Source of the DNA: Algoriphagus halophilus
Lineage (GTDB): Bacteria > Bacteroidota > Bacteroidia > Cytophagales > Cyclobacteriaceae
Reading direction: 5' to 3'
Length of the DNA: 64,000 bases
Assembly: GCF_900129785.1 (NCBI RefSeq)
Contig: NZ_FSRC01000002.1
Span: 558,001 to 622,000, forward strand
In this document: positions 48,930 to 60,000 of the stretch, piece after piece
How the letters are laid out: every line of letters begins with the position of its first letter
Position numbering within the stretch: position 1 is the stretch's first letter
Made by a program: the position numbers and the translations under genes
Notes under the pieces: generated by a model
Seen by the model: the letters and a program-made list of their open reading frames with translations, nothing else
Database searches by the model: none
Told to the model about the DNA's origin: nothing

Positions 48930-51173
48930 ATGTTTCAACTTAATAATCTCCAAAAAGGTAGGGCTGAATTAAACCCACCGATTAGACCTTTGATTTCTTC
49001 AACTAGAGATCCCTTGGATTTGGAGTTGAAAGTAGTGTATGGTGAAATTCCGGATGATATCACAGGCCATGTTTTTATCAACTCATCTAGTGGCTCAGTA
49101 AACTCCCCTTATCCTTATCCCAAAACATTTCCAGATGGAAGTAAAAATCCAGAATATGGATCTCCGATTCTACTAGGTGGGGGATTTGTAATGAGATATG
49201 ATTTTGATCAAGAGGGAAAGGTTTCTCTTAAAGCTAGATTGTTAAAATCCCCAGCCTATTACGCAGATGAAGCATTAAAGCACGGAAGTCATCCCCAATA
49301 CCCAAAATGGGAACAAGGATTTAGTGCTTTCAAAAACCTGGGGATTACCAGAATGTCATTTTGGTTAGGGTGCTGTGACTTGCTATCTACAGCCATCACT
49401 CCTATCCGTTATGGGAATGATCAATTTGATCGATTGGTCGCTACTACCGACGTGGGAAGGCCTTTTGAATTTGATCCCAAGACCTTAGAACTTAAAACTG
49501 CAATTGGCTACTTAAAGGAATATGCCAACGGGGTTCCGGGCATTGTACCTTGGCCATTTCCGGTACTACAAACTACAGCTCACCCAGCCTTTGACCCTGT
49601 TACCAAAGAACTCTTTTCGGTCAACTATACAAAATCTACCAAACTTCAACTCCAAGAATCTAATCTATGGCCCTCCCTGCATAGACACCACCATTCGATC
49701 GAGAAGGACCTGGAGGGTAAAGTTAAAGCTTGGAGTTCCATCGAGGATAAGACAGAAGCCCGCGAAAAACTGAATGAGTATTTTGGGAATGTTCATAAAA
49801 AATTCCCCTCCCATGAAAGTAAATCCAAGAGGTTTTTCAGAAAATTAAAACACTCCATTTCAAAATTCTTTGGGAAAGTCATGAAATTCTTTGGAATACC
49901 ATCCAATGAGTTTGCAGTGAAAGACGAGGTTTATGTGCATGTGTTTGATGGATCCAAAGATTTGAAGACCTGGAGATTAGTCGATGAACAAGGAAATGAC
50001 CTGCAAATCACGCAATGCTGTCATCAAACTACTGTTTCCGAGGATTACTTTGTCTTTATTGACGCTGCTTTCAAAATTTCTATGGATTTGATGTTCAACA
50101 ATCCATTTCCTCACAATGATGAAATTGACAACTTCATTCGTAAGCATACAACCCTCCCTCAGGAACCGTACACCTATGTCTACATTGTAGCAAGAAAGGA
50201 TTTAAAAGGGGGCTCGAAAACTGTGGTTGCCAAGAAAATAAAACTGGAACCTGAGTTTATCCACTGCTACCTAAATTATAAAAACCCCGACGGCAAGCTT
50301 ACGCTATATGGAGCCAGCAACAGTGCCGCCTGTCTGGCAGAATGGGTAAGGCCTTTCGATAAACTGGTAAACGGATCCGATATAGAAAAAGACACGGCAG
50401 GAATCATCTCCGCGGGTGTCATGGATATTGGTAGAATAAGCAAGTACGAATTGGATGGAGAACAAGGAAGCCTGATTTCAGAACAAATTCTGGATGCTGT
50501 AGGAAAACTGGATCAACCTGAAGACTTGGGAGCTCATACTTGGGGAGTTGGAATCTATACCTTCCGAGACATCATTTCCGGAAGTATCCCAAGCAATGAA
50601 ATTACAGATATCTATTTCCAATGCTATGGATTGGAACCACGAAGATTGACGGAATTCATTTATGAACTTTATAAGGATTATCCCAATAGGAAGGTGCCTG
50701 CTCCAGAGGTGAAAAAACTTTCTGAGGAAGGCATTCCTCATCAGTTAGTACGACTCAATGCCCAAACCTTTGAACTTGAGGATTACTTTCAATTCCCCAA
50801 AGGCTATGAAATCAGGTCTTTGCAGTTTACACATAGAAAAACTATCAAAAACCCGAGACCTGGAATTGATGGGTACATCACTGTACTGATGATTAATGAA
50901 GATGAAGTAAATGGCGTGAAAAATTTCTTTAGAGAGGTCTGGATATTTGATGCCGCCAATTTGAAAGATGGGCCCAAAACCGTTTTGTCTCACCAAGACT
51001 TGAATTTTGCGTTTACCCTACATTCGGTATGGACACCTTCCTTGGAAACCAATCCGGAAGATCCCTATCTAGTTCCTGTGAAAGAAGATTATCAATACAT
51101 GATTGATAAAATCTGGCTGGACAAACACAAGATCCAGGAATTCTTCGACAAGGAGATTTTCCCACACTTTTGA
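48930..51173 (+). CDS. Carotenoid oxygenase (RPE65/CCD family) with a large insertion
   Basis: The 747-residue protein shows the four-histidine iron site of carotenoid cleavage oxygenases. His218 is in TAHPAFDP, His365 in QCCHQTTVSEDYF, His445 in FIHCYLNY and His698 in FTLHSVWTP. DVGRPFEFDPKTLE and GHVFINSSSG are further family landmarks. The expected reaction is oxidative cleavage of a conjugated double bond in a carotenoid or related polyene. Family members usually have about 480-550 residues. Here about 90 residues are inserted between the first two ligands, including a basic, amphipathic stretch (SKRFFRKLKHSISKFFGKVM) that may aid membrane binding. I prefer the ATG at 48930 (MFQLNNLQKGRAEL) over one 96 bases upstream. 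It is the only clear metabolic enzyme of the window, lying among sensor kinases. Confidence 0.82.
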   Translation: MFQLNNLQKGRAELNPPIRPLISSTRDPLDLELKVVYGEIPDDITGHVFINSSSGSVNSPYPYPKTFPDGSKNPEYGSPILLGGGFVMRYDFDQEGKVSLKARLLKSPAYYADEALKHGSHPQYPKWEQGFSAFKNLGITRMSFWLGCCDLLSTAITPIRYGNDQFDRLVATTDVGRPFEFDPKTLELKTAIGYLKEYANGVPGIVPWPFPVLQTTAHPAFDPVTKELFSVNYTKSTKLQLQESNLWPSLHRHHHSIEKDLEGKVKAWSSIEDKTEAREKLNEYFGNVHKKFPSHESKSKRFFRKLKHSISKFFGKVMKFFGIPSNEFAVKDEVYVHVFDGSKDLKTWRLVDEQGNDLQITQCCHQTTVSEDYFVFIDAAFKISMDLMFNNPFPHNDEIDNFIRKHTTLPQEPYTYVYIVARKDLKGGSKTVVAKKIKLEPEFIHCYLNYKNPDGKLTLYGASNSAACLAEWVRPFDKLVNGSDIEKDTAGIISAGVMDIGRISKYELDGEQGSLISEQILDAVGKLDQPEDLGAHTWGVGIYTFRDIISGSIPSNEITDIYFQCYGLEPRRLTEFIYELYKDYPNRKVPAPEVKKLSEEGIPHQLVRLNAQTFELEDYFQFPKGYEIRSLQFTHRKTIKNPRPGIDGYITVLMINEDEVNGVKNFFREVWIFDAANLKDGPKTVLSHQDLNFAFTLHSVWTPSLETNPEDPYLVPVKEDYQYMIDKIWLDKHKIQEFFDKEIFPHF

Positions 51174-51174
51174 A

Positions 51175-51189
51175 GGAATCCTTGATTCC
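51175..51189 (+). terminator. Small hairpin after the carotenoid oxygenase
   Basis: GGAATC and GATTCC pair perfectly around CTT immediately after the stop, with a TTTT tract eleven bases further on. The stem is short, so termination is only possible, not likely. Confidence 0.3.
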
Positions 51190-51225
51190 ATCAAAATTTT
51201 AGATTAATTGCAGCATACAACCCAC

Positions 51226-51244
51226 TACAAGTCAACTACTTGTA
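51226..51244 (+). promoter_or_regulatory. Inverted repeat upstream of the fusion kinase, possible operator
   Basis: TACAAGT (51226-51232) and ACTTGTA (51238-51244) form a perfect inverted repeat with a five-base centre, 14 bases before the ATG at 51259. Its location fits a repressor site or a 5'-leader hairpin, but a 7-bp match could be chance. Confidence 0.3.
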
Positions 51245-51258
51245 TCGTTTTTGAGTAA

Positions 51259-54200
51259 ATGAACATAGGAGAATATTTATTAAAGAATAAACTGTACGAA
51301 GACTCCGAAACTTCTGTATATGAAGCGGTACATCATCAAACCGGGGTCAAAGTAATTATAAAGGTTCATTCGGATGACTTTCCATCTCCTCAGAAAATTG
51401 AACGGATCAAAAATGAGTTCAAGCTAGGAGAAGGAATTACCGGGGAAGGCCTAGCGCATTACTTAGAGCTAGTTAGAATTGGTAATGGATTTGCGATCAT
51501 CCAGGAGTATTTTGATGGAAAATCTCTGGATAATTTTGTCAAAAACAACCAGCACCTTTCCATCGGTAATTTTTTGAAAGTAGCTCCTAAAATAGTTCAT
51601 GCACTCGGCGAGATGCACCGTCAGAAAATTGTTCACCGCGATATCAGTACCGATAATATCTTAGTGTCCAAAGACTTTAGTGCCATTCGCTTAATCGATT
51701 TTGGGGTTTCGGCTACTTTCCTTGAAATCAGCAATGAAAGAATAGGAGGAGGAAAAATCCATTACCTCTCACCAGAACAAACAGGAAGGATCAATCGATT
51801 AACAGATTATAGAACAGATTTCTATTCTATTGGGGTTTTGTTCTATAGAATTCTTACGGGAGTTTTCCCTTTTGACAGTGAGGATTCATTTCAGATCATT
51901 CACCAACACATAGCCTCACCCCCTCCTCCACTAAAAGATTACTTGCAATCGATCCCTTCGGTTTTGGAAAAGATTATTTTCAAATTGCTATCCAAATCTG
52001 CTGACGATCGATACCAATCGGCTGAGGGGTTGGAGAGGGATCTCATCATCTGTGCAGATTATTTTGAGGAGCTTGGAGAAATTCCTGATTTCGAGCTCGC
52101 GAAACATGACTTCTCTTCCATATTCAGACTGCCTAGGCAGCTGTTTGGTAGAGATAAGGAATTAAAAGAGCTGAATTCCCATTGGAAGAAATGCCTGGAT
52201 AAAAAGAAAACCCAATTTCTTCTGGTCAAAGGGGCTCCAGGAATTGGAAAGTCCGCATTCATACAGGAATTAAAAAGGCCCGTTTTAGAACAGAATGGAT
52301 TTTTCCTCCAAGGTAAATACGAGTTGCTTAATCAACCAATCCCATACAGTGGATTAATTCAGGCTTTTGAAAGTCTTCTCACTCAATTACTCACGGAACA
52401 CAAAACTTCTCTGACCTTTTGGAAAGATCAATTGACCAATGCCCTTGGTCAAAATGGAAAACTTTTAACAGAAGTATTTCCTACGCTGGAGAAAATCATA
52501 GGAGTTCAGGATGCCTTAGAATCCTTATCCCCACTGGAATCCCAAAATAGATTTGAATATGTATTTGAGGAATTTATCAAAGTCTTCACAGCACAACCCT
52601 ATCCTATTGCCCTCTTCTTAGACGATTTACAATGGATGGATTTAGCAAGTATAAATTTACTTGCCCAGCTATTGAAAAATAATCAAAATCAAACCTTCTT
52701 AATCGTTGGGGCTTATCGGGACAATGAAGTGGATGAAACTCATCCCTTAAGTCGGATGCTTTCGGATGTTTCCAAACTTGGGGTGGAATTCAATCAAATA
52801 GAATTGGATCTGCTCCCAGTCATTGAAATCACTCATATTTTAAGTTATTGTTTGATGCGGGATAGCTCAGAGGTAGCCGATGTCTCTCATCAGATTCACC
52901 AAAAAACAAGTGGAAACCCATTTTATGTCCACCGTTTCATCACCAGCCTTTACGACAAAGGGCTTATCTATCCGGATACACAACAAGGACTTTGGAAATG
53001 GAATAAAGAAGGAATTGCCATTGAAAGCGCCACAGAAAATGTAGTGGATTTCTTGATGAAGCAAATGGAAAGCCTGCCTGCCGAAGTACGAATCTATTTA
53101 GGAACCGGTGCTGCTATAGGAAATCGCTTTTCGAGTTCAGAAATGGCAAGTTTATTTGGTGTAAGCGAAACCCAGTTCATAGAAAATTTAGCTCCAGCGG
53201 TTAATGATTCCTTCCTTCTTTTTGATGGTTCCTATTATTTCTTTGTTCATGATAGAATTCAACAGGCTTCCTACCTCTACCTAAAGGACAAAAAGAAAGT
53301 CCATTTGGAGATAGGCGAATTCTATGAATTGAATCTGGACCGAACAAAAGAGGATTGGGCCTTTTTGATCACCAATCAATTGAACCGGGCAAAATCCTTA
53401 ATTAAGGATCCTAAAAAGCAGATCAAACTTGCCCAATACAACTACGAGGCAGGTATCAAGGCCAAAGATGCGGTGGCCTTTGATGAATCATTGAATTTGT
53501 TAAACCAAGCGGCGAGTCTTCTGGAGGATAAAGATCCTTGGGTAACAGAATACGATTTGAAATGGAAAATTCTTTCCGCACAAATCGAGGTAGAGTTTAT
53601 CGCAGGAGAACAATCCAAGGCATTTAATTTAGCCGAAGAGGCAATTAAATACGGTAAAACCAACTTAGAGAAAGCCTTGATTTATAATCAGCTGATTATT
53701 TTCTCTACTATGAAAATCCAATTTCAAGAAGCCTTGGATTATGGAGCAAAAGGATTGGAATTGATTGGATTAACTATTCCAGAGGAGCAATCTATAGAAG
53801 CAGCGGTTGGTCAGGGATTTGGAACCATCATGGGTTTAATGGCAAACAAGAAGCCGATTGATCTCCTTTCGAATAGAACCTTGTCGGATTCGGAAATACC
53901 CAATATCCAACTCAAACTTCTGGTCAATATGCTTTCTCCAGCTTTCTTGAGCGGACAAAGCAATTTATGGTCTTACTTAGTGTTAACTAGTACGGCTATT
54001 TCTATTGATCATGGCAATAATGCAGAAAGTTGTACTGCCTATAGTTCATATGGAATTTTATGTGGTTTAGCTTTTAGCGATTTCCAACAAGGATACGATT
54101 ATGGAGACCTTTCCTATCAGCTCACCAAAAAACTTAACAGCCTTCGCCAAAGGAGTAACACCTGCTTTGTCTTAGGGGCCTTCTTGAATATCTATGCCAG

Positions 54201-56544
54201 ACCTGCAAAGGATAGTTTAACTTACATGGATGAAGGATTGATATCTGGACTTCAATCGGGTGAACTGCAATTTGCAGGTTATAATATTTCCGGTATGGGT
54301 CAGACCATCACTACTGCTGGAAATTCACTAGCCCAACTAGATCAAAAGCTCTATCAAGGTTTGCAAATCGTAGAAAAGACCAAAAACCAATTTGTGAAGA
54401 GTACCATTCTGGCTTTTTACCAAATGATCAAAGATTTAGGAGGGCCTTCTTCACTTGAAACGATCGATTCGGAAAGTGTGATTTATTCACATCTAGAGAA
54501 AGAGCAAAACTATTTTGGGCGTTTCTATTTCTTCCTTTACAAGGGCTTCTCTTCCTATTTATTAGGAGATATTCCTTTTGCATACGAACAAGTATCTATT
54601 GCCAAAAACTACCTTTCTGCCCTCCCCGGCTCCACGGTTTTAGCAGACTACTATACCTATCTTCCCTTGATTGCCCTAGAGTTAGTTTCTGGAAAAACAC
54701 CTTCTGAAGAAATAACGGCTGAGATAGATGAGTCCTTGGCGATCCTTGAAAAGTGGAATGCTTCTATTTCAGAAAATTTTCAATTTCGAATTGATTTAAT
54801 CCAGGCTACTCAGTTGGAGCAAAAAGGACATCTTTTGGAAGCCTTGGACCTTTATGATTCGGTAATTAGCCTCGCATCAAAGCAGGAAATGTTGCCATTG
54901 AAGGCCATCGCATTTGAAAAGGCTGGAAAAATGATGCTGGGTAATCAAAAAATCCGAATTGGAGAAATTTACCTCAAAGATGCATATCTGGCCTATTTGG
55001 AATATGGAGCCAGCAAAAAACTGGATCAGCTTCAACAAGACTTCCCTACCCTTTTCCAAAGTGGGAAGACAGAAAAAACCTTAACGCTCAGCGAAACTAC
55101 ACGGACCATCCAGTCTCTGGAAATGTTCGATTCACATACCCTAATCAAAGCCTCCTCCGCCATCTCCCAACAAGTAACCCTCAAAGGGGTGCTTGGAAAA
55201 ATGATGGAAGTGGTTCTGGAAAATGCAGGTGCAGAAAAAGGGTATTTTCTGATGCTTACCGAAGGTGTGTGGAAAATAGAAGCAGAAGGAACCATCAACC
55301 CTCCTTTTTATACCCTGCTACAAGGAATTCCTTATCCTTCGGATACGGTTCAATTACCTGTGGAGATCATCAATTATGTGCAAAACAGTCAAAAATCACT
55401 CTTGCTGGAGGATGCACAAAATCATCCGGAATTTGGACTCATCCCTTATTTAAAGGCCAAGGAAGTCAAGTCCATGCTTTGTCTTCCGGTCATTCACCAG
55501 GGTAAATTATCCGCCATTCTTTTATTGGAAAACTCCCTTTCGGTAGGAGCTTTTACCAGCTCACATGAAGAATTACTTCAGACGCTTTCTACTCAAATCG
55601 CGATTTCCATTTCCAATGCCCAACTGTACGAAAACCTGGAGAGAAAAGTACTGCTTAGAACAAAAGAACTCCAGCTTCAAAAAGAAGATTTGGAACAAAC
55701 CTTAAACGACCTCAAAAAAGCACAGCGTCAGTTGGTAAACTCTGAAAAAATGGCCTCCATGGGAGAATTGGCTTCGGGAATAGCACATGAAATTCAAAAC
55801 CCATTGAATTTTGTGAACAACTTCACCGAAGTAAGTGATGAGATGATTGATGAGCTATTGGAGGAATACCGAAAGTCAGTAGATTCCAGAGATGAATCTC
55901 TGTTTCAAGAATTGCTTTCGCATGTGAAATCCAATCTGCAAAAGATCAGAAAGCATGGTTTACAAGCAGATGCCATCGTCAAAAATATGCTTGAACATAG
56001 CAAGCAAGGTCAAGGAAGACATGAACTGACTGACCTCAATGCTATGGCCAATGGATTCCTCCGAATCTCCTACCACAGTTTTCTGGCAAAATATAAAAAC
56101 ATCATTTCCAAGGATATAGAAATTGAAATGGACATATCCACCGATGAAAAGATCCCAAAAGTCAATGTGATTCCTCAGGAAATAGGGAAAGCCTTACTAA
56201 ACCTATTAAACAATGGATTTTATGCAGTTCTCGACCGGAAATTAAAGGATGAGGAAATGAAGGTGGACTACCAACCCCTTGTGAAGGTGAGTACGGAACT
56301 GGAAAGTCATGGAAATGGCGGTAAAAAAATCCTGATCAAGGTGAAAGACAATGGCATGGGAATCCCTGATTCCATCAAGGACAAAATTTTCCAACCTTTT
56401 TTCACCACTAAACCCACAGGATCGGGAACAGGCTTGGGATTGTCTTTGGCTTATGAAATCATCATTTCCCATGGTGGGGAATTAACTGTTCAAAGTAAAG
56501 AAGGAGAAGGAGCTGAATTCATCGTTTCATTGCCCCTGAAATAA
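51259..56544 (+). CDS. Ser/Thr kinase - ATPase - GAF - histidine kinase fusion protein
   Basis: The 1761-residue cytosolic protein joins four signalling parts. Residues 1-270 are a eukaryotic-type kinase domain: Lys35 in VIIKVH, HRDISTDN at 126-133 and Asp147 in the DFG motif. The Lys of the usual HRDLKPEN is Ser here. Residues 300-600 form an ATPase with P loop GAPGIGKS (325-332) and Walker B-like ALFLDDLQWMD. A long helical, TPR-like region follows. A GAF domain spans about 1294-1460, then a coiled coil and a histidine kinase core with His1510 in [14 protein letters not shown]1 DNGMGIP and [18 protein letters not shown]. This domain order is known from large multidomain kinases in cyanobacteria and other bacteria. 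The output chemistry could be Ser/Thr or His/Asp phosphorylation, or both. Confidence 0.88.
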   Translation: MNIGEYLLKNKLYEDSETSVYEAVHHQTGVKVIIKVHSDDFPSPQKIERIKNEFKLGEGITGEGLAHYLELVRIGNGFAIIQEYFDGKSLDNFVKNNQHLSIGNFLKVAPKIVHALGEMHRQKIVHRDISTDNILVSKDFSAIRLIDFGVSATFLEISNERIGGGKIHYLSPEQTGRINRLTDYRTDFYSIGVLFYRILTGVFPFDSEDSFQIIHQHIASPPPPLKDYLQSIPSVLEKIIFKLLSKSADDRYQSAEGLERDLIICADYFEELGEIPDFELAKHDFSSIFRLPRQLFGRDKELKELNSHWKKCLDKKKTQFLLVKGAPGIGKSAFIQELKRPVLEQNGFFLQGKYELLNQPIPYSGLIQAFESLLTQLLTEHKTSLTFWKDQLTNALGQNGKLLTEVFPTLEKIIGVQDALESLSPLESQNRFEYVFEEFIKVFTAQPYPIALFLDDLQWMDLASINLLAQLLKNNQNQTFLIVGAYRDNEVDETHPLSRMLSDVSKLGVEFNQIELDLLPVIEITHILSYCLMRDSSEVADVSHQIHQKTSGNPFYVHRFITSLYDKGLIYPDTQQGLWKWNKEGIAIESATENVVDFLMKQMESLPAEVRIYLGTGAAIGNRFSSSEMASLFGVSETQFIENLAPAVNDSFLLFDGSYYFFVHDRIQQASYLYLKDKKKVHLEIGEFYELNLDRTKEDWAFLITNQLNRAKSLIKDPKKQIKLAQYNYEAGIKAKDAVAFDESLNLLNQAASLLEDKDPWVTEYDLKWKILSAQIEVEFIAGEQSKAFNLAEEAIKYGKTNLEKALIYNQLIIFSTMKIQFQEALDYGAKGLELIGLTIPEEQSIEAAVGQGFGTIMGLMANKKPIDLLSNRTLSDSEIPNIQLKLLVNMLSPAFLSGQSNLWSYLVLTSTAISIDHGNNAESCTAYSSYGILCGLAFSDFQQGYDYGDLSYQLTKKLNSLRQRSNTCFVLGAFLNIYARPAKDSLTYMDEGLISGLQSGELQFAGYNISGMGQTITTAGNSLAQLDQKLYQGLQIVEKTKNQFVKSTILAFYQMIKDLGGPSSLETIDSESVIYSHLEKEQNYFGRFYFFLYKGFSSYLLGDIPFAYEQVSIAKNYLSALPGSTVLADYYTYLPLIALELVSGKTPSEEITAEIDESLAILEKWNASISENFQFRIDLIQATQLEQKGHLLEALDLYDSVISLASKQEMLPLKAIAFEKAGKMMLGNQKIRIGEIYLKDAYLAYLEYGASKKLDQLQQDFPTLFQSGKTEKTLTLSETTRTIQSLEMFDSHTLIKASSAISQQVTLKGVLGKMMEVVLENAGAEKGYFLMLTEGVWKIEAEGTINPPFYTLLQGIPYPSDTVQLPVEIINYVQNSQKSLLLEDAQNHPEFGLIPYLKAKEVKSMLCLPVIHQGKLSAILLLENSLSVGAFTSSHEELLQTLSTQIAISISNAQLYENLERKVLLRTKELQLQKEDLEQTLNDLKKAQRQLVNSEKMASMGELASGIAHEIQNPLNFVNNFTEVSDEMIDELLEEYRKSVDSRDESLFQELLSHVKSNLQKIRKHGLQADAIVKNMLEHSKQGQGRHELTDLNAMANGFLRISYHSFLAKYKNIISKDIEIEMDISTDEKIPKVNVIPQEIGKALLNLLNNGFYAVLDRKLKDEEMKVDYQPLVKVSTELESHGNGGKKILIKVKDNGMGIPDSIKDKIFQPFFTTKPTGSGTGLGLSLAYEIIISHGGELTVQSKEGEGAEFIVSLPLK

Positions 56545-57085
56545 ATCACTCCGCTGTATCCTTTCCTTTTCATACTACAAATCTTGATTTCCCTACCTTA
56601 TCAATTTCGCCTTAGACTGCTATAGAAAACTCCAGTCTTCTCAATTGAAAATCCAACAATCCTCATTTTTCATACTACGAAAACTAGTTTTGAGGCTACC
56701 TATTGCTTGATATTGAAGGATTTAGTTTTGATTCTATTTCTGAATACCTATGGAAATTCCCGTAATAAAATGTAGATTAAAATGCCAAACAGGAAGGAAG
56801 GGTGCTAGATAGAATTGAATACAAAGTTGTGTGAGCTTTTTTTAAATGAAACCCAATCAACAAAAGCGAAATACCTCTAAGTACTTTTTCTATTGATCAC
56901 ATTCGGTGAACAACTGGTTTCATTTTTTCAAAGGATATACCAGGCAAACACCTTTAGCATAGGTTGCTCTCAAATGCAGATTTTTGAAACCTACATGACC
57001 TCCACCCTATTTGGAAAAAATTTGTAAAGGAGGAATACAAGTATATGATTCATCAATTCTTCACGTATTTATCAAACCACATCAA
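56545..57085 (+). other. Intergenic spacer of about 540 bases
   Basis: I find no gene here. TTTTCATACTAC occurs twice (near 56568 and 56667), and AAAACTAGTTTT near 56682 is a perfect 12-base palindrome. The frame open from TTG 57011 into the next gene is not used in my reading. The gap probably contains the promoter of the kinase at 57086. Confidence 0.4.
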
Positions 57086-60000
57086 ATGAAAACCAATTAT
57101 TTTTCATTTGTAGTATCTTTGGTTTTTATTTTTTCTTGCTCAGAAAGTCCAGAAAAAGCGGCAACTGAGGTAAAAACCCCTATCTCCAAACCAACTGTGG
57201 TGCAACTGGATGCATTACCCGATTCTTTACAGCCTAATCCTCGATTTATATCAAAATTAAAAGCACCTCAAGTAGTAAGAGTTCCTCTGAGTTTCTCAGA
57301 ACAAAGAAGCTATTTCAACGATGGAGAACTGATTAACCTCAGCCCACCTACTATCTCTCCTTTAATGGTGTTGCAGGATGAAGATGGAAATCCCGTAGAG
57401 GGCACAAATGGACCCTTCATTCTTGGAGAAGGAGGAAGAGCACAATTTACTACCTACACATCTGATGACGGATTGGCTTTAGATGCGGTCAACTCTTCCT
57501 TATTAGACCGTCAAGGTCACTTATGGTTTGGTACTTCAGGAGGAGGAGTAAGTCATTTTGATGGAAATACATTTACCAATTACACTACAGTTCAAGGATT
57601 GGCAGCCAATAACTTAAGATCCATTATTGAGGACCAAAGTGGAAATATTTGGTTTGGAACTGTAGGTGGAGGAGCCAGTAAATATGATGGAGTAAGTTTT
57701 ACTAATTTCAATACCAGCAATGGATTGGTGGATGATATTGTCTTTATCATCAAAGAAGACCAGCAAGGAAATCTCTGGTTTGGCACCAATGAAGGAGTAA
57801 GCAAATACGATGGGAACACTTTCATCAATTATACCACCGAAGAAGGGCTGGCTGGAAATGTAGTGGTGAGTATAGAAGAAGATAAAGAAGGCAACCTGTG
57901 GTTTGGTACCTATGGAAATGGAGTCAGCAAGTATGATGGTAATCAGTTCATTTCCATTGCCGCTACCGAAGGACTGTCAGGCGATCGGGTTCGGGTAATC
58001 TTAAAAGATTCCAAAGAAAACTTATGGTTTGGGACTGTAGGAGAAGGGATCACAAAATATAATGGAGAAACTTTTGAAAACTACCGCATTGAAGATGGGC
58101 TGGCCAGCAACCTAATTCGAAATATTGCTGAAGACAAAAAAGGAAACCTCTGGTTTGCTACCTCAGGGGGAGGAATCAGCAAATTTGATGGAAACACATT
58201 CACTACTTACACCACTGGACAAGGATTGGCGAGCAATAATGTCCTCAGTATTTCTGAAGATAATTCTGGAAAATTATGGTTTGGAACCGATGGAGGAGGA
58301 ATCAGCAGGTACGATGGGCTAGGTTTTACCACCTTTACCACTTCTCAGGGACTGGCGGCAAATATTGTAATGAGCATAGCCGAAGATCCCCAGCAAAACC
58401 TTTGGTTTGGAACACCTCTGGGAGGTATCAGCAAGTTTAACGGGAAAAATTTCATTAACTACACCACCGCCCAAGGCTTGGCTTCGGATGTCATATTCAG
58501 CCTATATGCCAACCAAAATGAAGAACTATGGATAGGTCGCGTGGGTGGAATCAGCTTGTTTGATGGTAAGAGTTTTACCAACTATTCATCTGACCAAGGT
58601 CTCACTGGGTATGATGTTTTTAGCATTTTGGAAGATAAAAATGGAATTCTCTGGATAGGTACCGATGGAGGTGGTGTCACTCAATTTAACGGAGAATCAT
58701 TTACCAATTTTACCCCAGATCAAGGCCTGGCAGGATATGCCATTCTCAGTATTATAGAAGACAAATCCAGTAGAATCTGGTTTGGTGCTGCCGATGGAGG
58801 AATCAGTATTTTTGACGGTAAAAGCTTTACAAATCTCACTACAGAGCAAGGATTAATTGATAACACAGTCCTTAGCATTGAGGAAGATTTTGCAGGGAAT
58901 TTCTGGGTCGGCACTGAACATGGATTAAACTTTATCAGCTCCAATGATTTGAATGCCCTGCTTCAAGGAAACTTCTCAGAAACAGAAAATCTTTTCAAAT
59001 CCTTTACGACTACCGAAGGATTACCCAATGATGTCATCCTTCAAATCGAATCATTCCCAACCGGCAAAATAGCCGTTGGTACGAACTTAGGCTTGGCGAT
59101 TTTTGATAGCCCTACAGCCAATGAGCCCATGCAGGAGCTCAAAAACCTTGAGCTTTTTAATTCCAACACAGGCTATCCCGTTAAAGACCTAACAGACGGT
59201 CAAAAAGGAATGTTTTTGGACAGCAGGGGCATTCTTTGGGCGGGCACAGGGAGCAACAAAACGGCTTTGAGCAGGTTGGATTACTCCTCTTTACTTAGAA
59301 ATGAAGATTTACCAGAGGTAGCCTTGAAGCAAATAAAGATCAATGAGGAAAACCTCTCCTGGAACCTCTTGGCTCAAGCTGCAAATAATCCAGAAAGTGA
59401 AGGCATTCCCGCTCCTCAAATCAATGAAGAGGTCAGTGTTTTTGGAAGAAGCCTAAGTGAAAAAGAACGGGAAGCCATGCGAAACCGATTCAATTCGATT
59501 GAGTTCGATAGTATCGCACCATTCCATCCTATTCCACTTAATTTGGAGCTGCCCTATAAAAACAATCACTTGACGATTGATTTTGGTACCAACGAAATTT
59601 CCAAACCCGAATTAATTGAATATCGGTACATGTTGGAAGGCTATGATCAGGAATGGAGCCCCATTCTCAAAAAATCCGAGGCCACTTTTGGTAATATCAG
59701 TGAAGGAACATACACCTTCAAAGTCATGGCCAGATATAATGGACCTGCAGCAACAGAAACAAGGGAGTGGACCAACCCGACCAATTACACCTTTACCGTT
59801 TTACCTCCTTGGTTTAGGACCTGGTGGGCCTATGGTTTGTATTCCCTGATCTTTCTATCATTGATTTACCCTGTATCCCGATACCAAAAGAATCAAGTAC
59901 TAAAAGCAGAACAAAAGAAAGCCCGAGAACGGGAATTGGCTCATGCGCGGGAAATTGAAAAGGCTTATGCAAAGTTAGAAGCCTCCCATGAGCACTTGAA

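Noticed and set aside
57011..57085. Upstream TTG extending propeller kinase D by 25 residues
   Set aside because: It would bury the export signal, which starts directly at the ATG at 57086.
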